Shown piece by piece: positions 1 to 6,859 of a stretch of DNA of 7,509 nucleotides; the stretch's first letter is position 1, and each line of letters starts with the position of its first letter. Both the position numbers and the translations under genes were made by a program. This DNA comes from Bacteroidia bacterium (GTDB taxonomy: Bacteria; Bacteroidota; Bacteroidia; AKYH767-A; OLB10), in NCBI GenBank assembly GCA_025450095.1, contig JANWID010000193.1, positions 1 to 7,509 on the forward strand, written 5' to 3'. The notes under the pieces are model-generated. The model made no database searches. It saw only the letters and a list, made by a program, of their open reading frames with translations, and had not been told where the DNA came from.

Positions 1-266
1 GCAAAAATATTGGCATCTTCATAAATCGTACGATCCTGAATGACGGTTTTACCTGACTTCATGATTTTCGCAACCTGGCTAAAGCGCGAATTCAGGAAAA
101 ATATCTGGAGGTTGAACGACCATCGTTGCATGTCCTCGTAAAAATCATTCAGGTATGGATTATCATCAACATCCTCATAATGAGGTTCCCATTTAAATTG
201 TTTAGCCAACAATGTGGTCAGTGTTGTTTTTCCGGATCCGATATTTCCGGCTACCGCTATATGCAT
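1..266 (-). CDS. Deoxynucleoside kinase, N-terminal part (runs off the left edge)
   Basis: This gene encodes a deoxynucleoside kinase of the dCK/dGK/dNK family, a cytosolic salvage enzyme that phosphorylates deoxynucleosides to 5'-monophosphates using a nucleoside triphosphate. The first 88 residues are visible. They begin MHIAVAGNIGSGKTT, with the Walker A P-loop at residues 7-14. An acidic substrate-site segment (EDVDDNPYL, 31-39) follows, then the helix FNLQIFFLNSRF (51-62). The DR(S/T)-type motif QDRTIYED lies at 77-84, where Asp and Arg contribute to catalysis. The family is usually about 200 residues, so more than half, including the LID arginines, lies outside the window. The ATG at 266 is the only sensible start because the first beta strand begins immediately. 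The gene lies 62 bases after the secreted-protein gene on the same strand, so co-transcription is plausible. Which base it prefers (dA, dG or dC) cannot be read from this fragment. Confidence 0.93.
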   Translation of the reverse strand, partial: MHIAVAGNIGSGKTTLTTLLAKQFKWEPHYEDVDDNPYLNDFYEDMQRWSFNLQIFFLNSRFSQVAKIMKSGKTVIQDRTIYEDANIF

Positions 267-328
267 AAATACGAGGTTAGTAGAGGGGTTAAAAAGGGTG
301 CACTAAAGTACAAATTATCCTTACAAAA

Positions 329-1114
329 TCAGTAGCTGTATATTTTCAGGGTATTTAGTGTCTTAATAAAAATCCGGTTCCCTTCTACTCTGCAAGCATC
401 ATTGAGGTGGTTTTCAGGAAGTAAAAACCTTGATATTTTTCCTGTTCGGATGCTGATTTTCACCATACCATTATTTTCCTTGTATAAGATATCATCACCA
501 TTGGCCTGGACTGGCATATCGGGGAGCATCTGGATTGTTTTGAAGTACGTGCCAAAACGGTCGAACACCATAAGCCCGTATCCACGTGCAACCAGGACGA
601 TCCAATCGCCGCTATCGACCAGGTATATACCATCGATTTCGCTGGATGTAACCTGCCGGTACGGCGTTCCGTCAGCAATAATAGAAAGCTGGTCATTTAT
701 TTTCCGGATCTGTTTCATCACCGGGTCGGTGATCCAGTATCCCTGTTCGCGTGATGAACAGATCACATTTACGTAAGGAATTCCAGGGAATGATAAATCG
801 ATGGTTGCATTTGGTGCAAGTGAGGCATCGAGTACAACAGCTTTCGAAAATTCCTTGAATACAACAAGGATTTTCATTGGATTGGTGGCATCCACGTAAG
901 TAATATCTCCAAAGTCACGTGTACTGTATCGTGCAGTTTCAAAGCCTTCTTTATTGTATTTTGTGATATCTCCTTTAGAATAGATATAACTGTTTCCAAT
1001 GGGATCGGTTGTAAAATTTCCAGTACAGGTTATTGTAAGCAACAACTTGTAATCCTGTGCGGAAGAAAGATATCAGGAAGTAGAGAATAAAAATACCAGC
1101 AGTTTAAATTTCAT
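329..1114 (-). CDS. Conserved secreted propeller-like protein of unknown function, interrupted by an in-frame TGA in its signal peptide
   Basis: The uninterrupted part (codons 15 to the stop at 329-331) encodes about 247 residues rich in beta strands, with short repeats such as VFDRFGTYFKTI that resemble blades of an NHL/6-bladed beta-propeller. From memory, similar proteins with an NPMK-type motif are common, uncharacterised neighbours of deoxynucleoside kinases in Bacteroidota. I chose the ATG at 1114 because it overlaps the GH3 stop codon as ATGA and because codons 1-13 (MKFKLLVFLFSTS) start a classic signal peptide. After the TGA codon (1073-1075) the same frame continues YLSSAQDY, giving an ideal signal-peptidase I site between Ala19 and Gln20. 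The reading frame is therefore whole except for one nonsense codon. Without readthrough, the only visible alternative start is a TTG near 1045, which would give a cytosolic product without the signal. It may be a recent pseudogene, a sequencing error or a recoded site. The product is probably periplasmic or outside the cell if made. Confidence 0.75.
1073..1075 (-). other. In-frame TGA codon inside the signal peptide of the secreted-protein gene
   Basis: The plus-strand bases tca at this site read TGA on the minus strand. The codon is number 14 counted from the ATG at 1114 and is in the same frame as the whole downstream coding region, so no frameshift is involved. Neighbouring genes use TGG for tryptophan and TGA as a real stop (for example at the end of the GH3 gene), which argues against a genome-wide TGA-to-Trp code. 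One base change to a sense codon would restore the gene. Confidence 0.85.
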
Positions 1115-2634
1115 GATGAAAGTTGGGAAGAAAACTGCAAGACATCTTCGACGATTGACCTGTCGTTGGAAAGTCGCGGAACTTTATGCTGACCACCAAG
1201 CTTTTCTTTTGACTTCAGCCACCGGTAAAAAGTTTCCCTGGGCATAGCTCTTACAATGGGTGACTTCAGCGCCATATTTTTATAGCGTTTAGCTTCATAA
1301 TCGGAATTTACATTTTTCAGTTCTTCATCAAGTGCCATTACGAATAATTCCAGGTTGCCTGGTTCGGTATCAAATTCAATCAGCCACTCGTGCGCTCCAC
1401 TGGAATCATCAGTATAATAAACCGGGCAAGCTGTATATTCTCTGACAACCATCCCGGTTTTCATGCAGGCTCCTGCAATGGCTCGTTCGCTGTTTTCTAC
1501 GATCAGCTCTTCGCCAAAAGCATTTATGAAATGTGCAGTTCTTCCAGTGATGCGTATACGAAAAGGATATAAAGAAGTAAACGTAACAGTATCCCCTATC
1601 TTGTAACGCCAGAGGCCGGCATTTGTGGATATCACGATTGCATAATTTTCATTGAGACAGACCTGGTCGAGTGTAAGTGTTTTCGGATTTTCGGAATCCA
1701 ATTCACTGATGGGAATAAACTCATAGAAAATTCCATAATCGAGCATAAGTAGCATTTCATCTGAATTACTACGGTCCTGTATACCGAAAAATCCTTCCGA
1801 CGCATTATACGTTTCGTAATAGTTCATGGAAGAGCTTGGAATAAGATGGCGGAATTGTTCGCGGTATGGTCCAAAATTGACTGCACCATGAATGAATAAC
1901 TCCAGGTTTGGCCATACTTCGGTGATATTGTTCTTGCCGGTAATTTCAAGTATTCTTCGAAGTAATACCAGGGTCCATGACGGAACTCCGGAAATATTGG
2001 TCACATCTTCCCTGCTTGTGGATTCAGCGATCCGTTCAATTTTCTGTTCCCATTCATCCATCAGCGCAATGGATATTTCCGGTGTGCGGAATAGTTGAAT
2101 CCAGAACGGTAGATTCTGTATCAGTATTGCGGAAAGATCGCCATAAAAAGAATCGTTTTCGAACGAATTAATCTGGTGACTGCCACCCAATGAAAGTAGT
2201 TTACCATTGAATAATCCTGTTTCCGGATGATTGTTGCAATAGATTGAGAGCAGATCTTTACCACCTTTGAAATGACATTCTTCAAGCGCTTCATTGGTAA
2301 CCGGAATGAATTTGCTTTTATCGCTGGTGGTTCCTGATGATTTCGCGAACCATTTCACATCGCTGCTCCATAACAGTCGTTGTTCTCCGTTGCGTAACCT
2401 GTTTATATATGATTTTAGACTCTCGTAATCCTGTATCGGAACACGTGACCGGAAATCAGAAATGCTTTTAATGGAGGCATAATCATAATTCTGTCCCCAT
2501 TCTGAAAACCGCCCGGCATGGATCAGTTTCCTGAATACCTCATCCTGAACCTCCATGGGATACTTGATAAACAGCTCCATCTGGTGGATCCGTTGCTTCA
2601 TTATCCAGGAAAATATGGAGTTAATGATCGGCAT
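1111..2634 (-). CDS. GH3 family (auxin-responsive promoter family) acyl-adenylating protein
   Basis: This 507-residue protein belongs to the GH3 family of the ANL adenylating superfamily. Plant members join amino acids to jasmonate, auxin or benzoates through an acyl-AMP intermediate. Bacterial members are widespread in Bacteroidota, and their substrates are unknown. The three ATP/AMP-binding motifs are visible: the P-loop-like SSGTTSDKSK at residues 99-108, YNASEG at 276-281 (GH3 consensus YxASE), and YKIGD at 344-348 (consensus YRxGD). They are followed by the hinge segment TGRTAHFINAFGEEL (363-377) and a C-terminal GGQHKVPRL (480-488), whose lysine is the likely catalytic Lys of the mobile C-terminal domain. 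Length is normal for a bacterial GH3 protein. There is no signal peptide, so it should be cytosolic. A good Bacteroidota promoter lies just upstream. Its TGA stop overlaps the ATG of the next gene, which implies coupled expression with the secreted protein. The family call is firm; the reaction is not known. Confidence 0.93.
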   Translation of the reverse strand: MPIINSIFSWIMKQRIHQMELFIKYPMEVQDEVFRKLIHAGRFSEWGQNYDYASIKSISDFRSRVPIQDYESLKSYINRLRNGEQRLLWSSDVKWFAKSSGTTSDKSKFIPVTNEALEECHFKGGKDLLSIYCNNHPETGLFNGKLLSLGGSHQINSFENDSFYGDLSAILIQNLPFWIQLFRTPEISIALMDEWEQKIERIAESTSREDVTNISGVPSWTLVLLRRILEITGKNNITEVWPNLELFIHGAVNFGPYREQFRHLIPSSSMNYYETYNASEGFFGIQDRSNSDEMLLMLDYGIFYEFIPISELDSENPKTLTLDQVCLNENYAIVISTNAGLWRYKIGDTVTFTSLYPFRIRITGRTAHFINAFGEELIVENSERAIAGACMKTGMVVREYTACPVYYTDDSSGAHEWLIEFDTEPGNLELFVMALDEELKNVNSDYEAKRYKNMALKSPIVRAMPRETFYRWLKSKEKLGGQHKVPRLSNDRSIVEDVLQFSSQLSS

Positions 2635-2651
2635 ATACGTAGCGTTCTTTT

Positions 2652-2683
2652 CAAAAATACGTTAAATAACCGGATTACACAAC
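2652..2683 (-). promoter_or_regulatory. Predicted Bacteroidota sigma-70 promoter of the GH3 gene
   Basis: Reading the minus strand, a perfect TAnnTTTG -7 element (TATTTTTG, 2659-2652) is preceded by GTTG (2683-2680) with a 20-base spacer. This is the spacing expected for the -33 TTTG element of this phylum. The -7 box ends 17 bases before the ATG at 2634, which leaves a short A-rich leader without a Shine-Dalgarno sequence. This suggests the GH3 gene and those after it can be transcribed apart from polX. Confidence 0.5.
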
Positions 2684-2736
2684 AAACAAAATGTTTCGGA
2701 TCCAACTACAAAAGTTCATATTAAATTTACAGAAAA

Positions 2737-4431
2737 TCAGATTGAAATTGTTCGTTCAGCTGCGGTGTTACGGTTGGCAAAATGTTTTGTAACCGCTTCC
2801 AGGGGTAATGTGTTAAAGGTCATCGCACGGGTAAGGAGACCTTTCCGTGCCACACAAACTCCATAATACATATCCTGGATACCTCCAGTATGATGTGCAT
2901 CAGGATTGACAGAGATCAAAACATTTTTGGAAAGCGCATAACGAATCCAGCGCCAGTCGAGATCGAGCCGGTAAGGGTGCGCGTTCAACTCAATGATCAC
3001 CCCGTATTGCGAACATGCATCAATAACTTTTTTATGATCGATTGGATAACCTTTGCGGGCGAGCAGTAACCGGCCAGTCGGATGGCCGAGAATGGTTGTA
3101 AAAGGATTCGAGATGGCTTTCAACAGACGCTCCGTAGCTTTTTCTTCAGTCATTTTTAATCCGGAATGAACTGAAGCTACAATGAAATCAAATGAGCTCA
3201 GCACATTATCAGAATAATCAAGACTTCCGTCTGATAAAATATCCGATTCGATTCCTTTAAAAATCCTGAAAGGAGAAAGTTCAGCGTTCAACCTGTCAAT
3301 TTCTTCATGCTGTTGTGCTACACGTTCAGCATGGAGACCATTTGCATAAAAAGCACTTTTGCTGTGATCACATATGCCCAGGTATTCGTAGCCTGCATCT
3401 TTACAGGCTAACGCCATATCCCGAAGCGAATGTAATCCATCACTCCAGGTACTGTGATTATGAAGACAACCCCTAAGGTCACCCGGTTGCAACAGCTCCG
3501 GTAGCTGCTTGTTAAACGAAAGTGAAATCTCATCCAACCCTTCTCTTAATTCCGGTTCGATGAATTGCATTCCCATTTTCTCAAATATGGCTTCTTCAGA
3601 AGGATAATTTTCTTCCGGAGGCAGTAGTTCTAACATTTTCAAATGACTTTCATTTGCAGTAGTCATGAACAATCTGTAATAAAATTCTTCAGGTTTACTG
3701 TATTGAATCAAAACCGGGGTACCTTCCGGGGTATGAAATTTAGTATTCCCTTCTGAGGATACGAGATCGGTTATACCTGACAGAATCACCTGGGCTAACT
3801 GCAGGGTGGCCTTTTCCGGATCAGCACAGCCTGCCAGGATTTCAATTTGTCGTAGTACTTCGCATTTTCTTCGTATATCCCCTGTTAGTGATACATTGGA
3901 AAATAATCCCGATTGTTCAAGCTGTTTTACAAGGGCAAGCGCCGTTTTTTCAAGAGCGGCAAAATGAAATAATCCCTGTGTGATCATGGAGTATTCGATA
4001 GCGATTCGAACCTGTTCCTGTGTTTTTGCACCAAAGCCTTTCAGTTCCACCAACCGGTTTTCATTGCAGGCATAAAGTAGTTCGCCGGGGTTTTCAATAC
4101 CCATCTCCTTCCATAACAATGCAGTCTTTTTCGGACCAATGCCTTTGATGCGCATCATTTGAACCACTCCTTCCGGTGTCTCTTTAATATAATTTTCGTA
4201 TTCAGGTAATGTTCCGGTTTCCAGTATGGCGGCAACTTTAAGGCTGATACTTTTACCAATACCCTTTAGCTGTTCCATTTGCTCTAATGTAAATCCGGTG
4301 AGCTGGGATTCCAGCCGTGATATAACAAAAGCAGCGTTTGTGAGTGATTTTACCTTAAACTCATTAACTCCATGCAGCTCCATCAGACGGGCTGTTTCAG
4401 AAATAATGTTTGCTATTTCACGGTTGTTCAT
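2737..4431 (-). CDS. polX: PolX-type protein: HhH region, degenerate polymerase-beta domain, intact PHP nuclease domain
   Basis: This 564-residue protein has the bacterial PolX layout. Helix-hairpin-helix motifs that bind DNA lie near residues 55-70 (LKGIGKSISLK), 95-107 (IKGIGPKKTALLW) and 130-141 (LKGFGAKTQEQV). A polymerase-X nucleotidyltransferase region covers about 150-310 and a C-terminal PHP domain about 318-550. PolX normally acts in base-excision repair, filling gaps and trimming 3' ends. Here the polymerase signature is broken. The usual GSxRR...DxD is TGDIRR (183-188) followed by QIE (195-197), and the third Asp, normally in a VDLR-like strand, is replaced in VLIQ (240-243). The PHP metal ligands all appear present: HNH (324, 326), SDG (Asp331), DHS (His356), GIES (Glu395), VHSG (His422), GHP (His450) and PDAH (Asp511, His513). 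I infer a DNA-binding Mn-dependent 3'-5' exonuclease or AP endonuclease rather than a polymerase. It starts 62 bases after sppA on the same strand. Confidence 0.93.
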   Translation of the reverse strand: MNNREIANIISETARLMELHGVNEFKVKSLTNAAFVISRLESQLTGFTLEQMEQLKGIGKSISLKVAAILETGTLPEYENYIKETPEGVVQMMRIKGIGPKKTALLWKEMGIENPGELLYACNENRLVELKGFGAKTQEQVRIAIEYSMITQGLFHFAALEKTALALVKQLEQSGLFSNVSLTGDIRRKCEVLRQIEILAGCADPEKATLQLAQVILSGITDLVSSEGNTKFHTPEGTPVLIQYSKPEEFYYRLFMTTANESHLKMLELLPPEENYPSEEAIFEKMGMQFIEPELREGLDEISLSFNKQLPELLQPGDLRGCLHNHSTWSDGLHSLRDMALACKDAGYEYLGICDHSKSAFYANGLHAERVAQQHEEIDRLNAELSPFRIFKGIESDILSDGSLDYSDNVLSSFDFIVASVHSGLKMTEEKATERLLKAISNPFTTILGHPTGRLLLARKGYPIDHKKVIDACSQYGVIIELNAHPYRLDLDWRWIRYALSKNVLISVNPDAHHTGGIQDMYYGVCVARKGLLTRAMTFNTLPLEAVTKHFANRNTAAERTISI

Positions 4432-4437
4432 TGTGTA

Positions 4438-4477
4438 ACGAATATACGAATGGGCTTCACCCTACGAATCTACGAAT
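4438..4477. repeat. Four ACGAAT repeats arranged as two pairs around a small GC hairpin, upstream of polX
   Basis: ACGAAT occurs at 4438-4443, 4446-4451, 4464-4469 and 4472-4477. Within each pair the copies are 8 bases apart, and the two pairs flank GGGCTTCACCC (4453-4463), which can form a 3-bp GC stem with a 5-base loop. The array fills most of the 62-base gap between the sppA stop and the polX start. It ends 7 bases before the polX ATG and overlaps a weak -7-like TATATTCG on the minus strand. It could be a regulator binding site or a dispersed intergenic repeat; the sequence alone does not decide. Confidence 0.6.
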
Positions 4478-4493
4478 ACAAGAATCGTAATGA

Positions 4494-6266
4494 TTATCTT
4501 AATTCAAAACCATAAAATGTCCGGGCCTGTATGCCTTGTAGTTTTTTCAGATTCTCACCTGTTTTATAAATGGAATAAAAATCACCCATTTTATTTTTCA
4601 TCCAGACGGATTCAGCATCACCCGATAGTTCTTCCACAAGTTGTACGAAAGCTTCCTTTTGTTCGGGGAGCTCAACGATACGGTAATTTGTTATACCTGC
4701 TTTTTTTGCCGCAATAGCAATTGCATCATCCATTCCGCCCAGGACATCCACAAGTCCAATCCGCAGTGCGTCTGTACCCGACCAGACTCTGCCCTGACCA
4801 AGCGAGTCAATGGTTTCAACAGGAATTTTTCTTCCATCAGATACCCTTTTTGTAAAAGTCTGGTAGATCTGTTCTATGGAACCCTTGATGATGTTTTTTT
4901 CTTGTTCGTTCAAAGGGCGGAAAGGTGTTCCTATATCCGCATAGGGTGAGGTTTTATACGAGTCGAATGTAATTCCCAACGAATTATTCATCATCTTCTG
5001 TGTATTGAAAATTAAACCAAATACACCGATAGAGCCGGTCAGTGTGGTAGGTTGTGCTACAATTGTATCGGCTGCACAGCTTATATAATATCCTCCTGAA
5101 GCTGCCAGATCACCCATCGAAACGATGACCGGTTTAACTTTTTTGCACAAATCAACTTCACGCCATATCACTTCGGAGGCAAGCGCGTCACCGCCCGGAG
5201 AATTGACCCGTAATACAACCGCTTTTATCTTGTCATTTTCCCTTGCTTTACGGATGGTTTCAGATAATTTTTCAGAACCAATTTCATCCTGGTCACCTTT
5301 GCCTCTGACTATTGTTCCGAATGCGTATATAACCGCAATTCTGTCGCGTGTAAATTCCTTTTCGGGTCCGGGGTCCTTAGCATCAGTATATCTTTTCAGG
5401 GAAACCAGTTTGAGTTCATCACTGTTTTCAATGCCTGCTTCTTTCTTCAGCTTTTCAAGAAACTCATCCATATACCCGATCTTATCAACAATTTTAAGTC
5501 GCAGTGCATCCTCTGCTGTGCGGATGCTGAAACTATCGGCGATCTGCTGCAGATCCGTTGCACTTATTTTACGGGAAGCTGCAATGGATTCCCGGTAGCG
5601 GTTCCACAGCGCGTTTACATATGTAGCTACCTGTTCCCTGTTTTCGTCACTCATCTTATCAAGAATCAGTGGTTCGATTGCGCTTTTGAATTTACCATGA
5701 CGGATTACCTGGGGTTCTATCTCCAGTTTTTCCAGGGTGCCTTTGAAAAAGGGAATTTGTGCAACGAATCCATTCAGTTCTACTATACCCTCCGGGTTGA
5801 CCCAAACCTGGTCAGCTACTGAAGCAAGCAGGTATGCTCCCTGGGAATAATAATCGGAGTATGCATATATGAATTTTTTGCTTTTCTTAAAATCAAGGAG
5901 TGCATTCCGAATTTCCTCAACGGAAGCGAGACCGCCCGCTAACCCCGAAAGATCGAGATAAATTCCCTTGATCTTAGAGTCATTCGATGCCTTCCTGATA
6001 TTTTTAAGAATATCATTCAGTCCGGGTTGTGCTCCCGAACGCATGCCGGCAAAATTGAAATTTTCGAAAGGGTTATCCGAACTCCGTTCCCGGATCGGTG
6101 CCTTGAAGAAAACATGCAGTACCGATGCTTCATCAATGATAATTTCACGTTCATCCGCAGAAGATGCTATAGCAGCAATCACTCCTATCACGATAACGGT
6201 CAGCAACACCGCACCGAGAATATATCCCAGTAGTGAGGCGAACATAAACTTGAAGAATTGTTTCAT
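4494..6266 (-). CDS. sppA: Signal peptide peptidase SppA, 67K type
   Basis: This is a membrane-anchored serine protease (family S49) that degrades signal peptides left in the cytoplasmic membrane after export. The 590-residue length fits the long E. coli type with two tandem S49 domains. An N-terminal membrane segment covers about residues 10-36, ending before the charged SSADERE. The N-terminal S49 domain (about 45-290) supplies the general-base lysine in GKFKSAIEP (Lys194, matching E. coli Lys209). The C-terminal domain (about 308-530) supplies the nucleophile in MGDLAASGGYY (Ser390, matching E. coli Ser409). The substrate-groove motif NSPGGDALAS (355-364) and GSIGVFG (411-417) are also intact. 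I see no missing key residue. The ATG at 6266 precedes a typical short, basic MKQFFKF start. It is divergent from folK, sharing an 83-base promoter region, and polX follows on the same strand. Confidence 0.96.
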   Translation of the reverse strand: MKQFFKFMFASLLGYILGAVLLTVIVIGVIAAIASSADEREIIIDEASVLHVFFKAPIRERSSDNPFENFNFAGMRSGAQPGLNDILKNIRKASNDSKIKGIYLDLSGLAGGLASVEEIRNALLDFKKSKKFIYAYSDYYSQGAYLLASVADQVWVNPEGIVELNGFVAQIPFFKGTLEKLEIEPQVIRHGKFKSAIEPLILDKMSDENREQVATYVNALWNRYRESIAASRKISATDLQQIADSFSIRTAEDALRLKIVDKIGYMDEFLEKLKKEAGIENSDELKLVSLKRYTDAKDPGPEKEFTRDRIAVIYAFGTIVRGKGDQDEIGSEKLSETIRKARENDKIKAVVLRVNSPGGDALASEVIWREVDLCKKVKPVIVSMGDLAASGGYYISCAADTIVAQPTTLTGSIGVFGLIFNTQKMMNNSLGITFDSYKTSPYADIGTPFRPLNEQEKNIIKGSIEQIYQTFTKRVSDGRKIPVETIDSLGQGRVWSGTDALRIGLVDVLGGMDDAIAIAAKKAGITNYRIVELPEQKEAFVQLVEELSGDAESVWMKNKMGDFYSIYKTGENLKKLQGIQARTFYGFELR

Positions 6267-6298
6267 AATTTATTTTTAAATCAATGTGTAATACCATG

Positions 6299-6306
6299 CA
6301 ATTATA
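6299..6306 (-). promoter_or_regulatory. Possible -7 promoter element of sppA
   Basis: The minus strand reads TATAATTG, one mismatch from the Bacteroidota -7 consensus TAnnTTTG, ending 32 bases before the sppA ATG. The matching -33 position falls in the inverted repeat at 6316-6335 and is only T-rich (TTTA), so the call rests mainly on the -7 element and its position. Confidence 0.3.
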
Positions 6307-6315
6307 GTAAAAGTG

Positions 6316-6335
6316 CAGGTTAAATGATAAACCTG
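6316..6335. promoter_or_regulatory. Inverted repeat in the sppA-folK divergent promoter region, operator candidate
   Basis: CAGGTT (6316-6321) and AACCTG (6330-6335) form a perfect 6-bp inverted repeat with an 8-base AT-rich spacer. It lies directly upstream of the folK -7 element (starts 6338) and over the expected -33 region of sppA, so a dimeric regulator bound here could affect both genes. It lacks a T-run and sits upstream of both genes, so it is not a terminator. Confidence 0.4.
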
Positions 6336-6337
6336 AG

Positions 6338-6345
6338 TAATTTTG
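6338..6345 (+). promoter_or_regulatory. -7 promoter element of folK, very close to the start codon
   Basis: TAATTTTG is a perfect match to the Bacteroidota -7 consensus TAnnTTTG and lies only 4 bases before the folK ATG. No clear TTTG sits 19-21 bases upstream; that space is taken by the inverted repeat. If used, transcription would start at or next to the ATG and make a leaderless mRNA for folK. Confidence 0.4.
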
Positions 6346-6349
6346 ACAT

Positions 6350-6859
6350 ATGGAACGGAAGCCGGTACCAGTGGCACTCATGCTTGGAGGGAACCAGGGC
6401 GATACCCTGGAAACATTCGATCTTGCAAGAAAGTATGTGTCTGACCGGGCTGGTGAGATCATTGCAATCTCCGGAATTTATCTATCGGCACCATGGGGAA
6501 AAGAAGATCAGCCATGGTTTAAAAACCAGGCATTGATCATTGAAACCATTCTGAAACCCCTGGAATTATTGAGTGCAACCCACGAAATTGAAATTTTTTT
6601 AGGCAGAGTTAAAGGAGAAAAAAACGGACCACGCAGGATCGATATCGATATTTTACTTTATGATGCGGCTATTGTTGCGGAAGCCGAGCTGATCATACCC
6701 CATCCCAGGATGCATCTGCGGAAATTTAACCTCGAACCGTTGTCAGAAATCGCCGGTTACTGGATTCACCCGATACTCAGACAAACGGTGGATGTACTGA
6801 ATACTTCCTGCAAAGATACCCTGGTTGTTAAACGCATGATACCGGATGCAGCTGAATAA
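6350..6859 (+). CDS. folK: 6-hydroxymethyl-7,8-dihydropterin pyrophosphokinase (HPPK)
   Basis: FolK transfers pyrophosphate from ATP to 6-hydroxymethyl-7,8-dihydropterin, the step before dihydropteroate synthase in folate synthesis, in the cytosol. The 169-residue length is normal for a single-domain HPPK. Visible motifs are LGGNQGD (12-18, usual LGSNxGD), YLSAPWGKEDQPWFKNQAL (44-62, pterin-pocket loop), the family signature NGPRRIDIDIL (92-102) with the Mg-binding Asp98 and Asp100, and IPHPRMHLRKFNLEPLSEIA (116-135, usual HP.MH.R.FVL.PL.EIA). I prefer the ATG at 6350; a GTG seven codons later would cut into the first strand. There is no Shine-Dalgarno sequence, and a -7 box sits 4 bases upstream. 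Its 3' end overlaps the next gene by 14 bases, so the two are probably translated together. The folK-kinase pair is, from memory, common in Bacteroidota. Confidence 0.96.
   Translation: MERKPVPVALMLGGNQGDTLETFDLARKYVSDRAGEIIAISGIYLSAPWGKEDQPWFKNQALIIETILKPLELLSATHEIEIFLGRVKGEKNGPRRIDIDILLYDAAIVAEAELIIPHPRMHLRKFNLEPLSEIAGYWIHPILRQTVDVLNTSCKDTLVVKRMIPDAAE

Noticed and set aside
267..328. Promoter or terminator between the secreted-protein gene and the left kinase
   Set aside because: On the minus strand TACTTTAG resembles a -7 box with one mismatch, but no -33 element lies at the right distance, and there is no GC stem followed by a T-run.
402..776. 124-codon plus-strand open frame
   Set aside because: It lies wholly antisense to the conserved secreted-protein gene, has no recognisable domain, and reads like a shadow frame.
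1073..1075. Genome-wide reassignment of TGA to tryptophan
   Set aside because: The other genes use TGG for Trp, lack internal TGA, and the GH3 gene stops at a TGA exactly where the next gene begins, so the standard bacterial code applies.
5125..5598. 157-codon plus-strand open frame rich in Ser and Leu
   Set aside because: It is antisense to sppA, whose catalytic motifs are clear in the other strand; the composition is typical of a shadow of a well-conserved gene.
6151..6462. 103-codon minus-strand open frame spanning the sppA-folK gap
   Set aside because: It overlaps sppA out of frame, runs antisense into folK, and crosses the divergent promoter region; no domain is visible.
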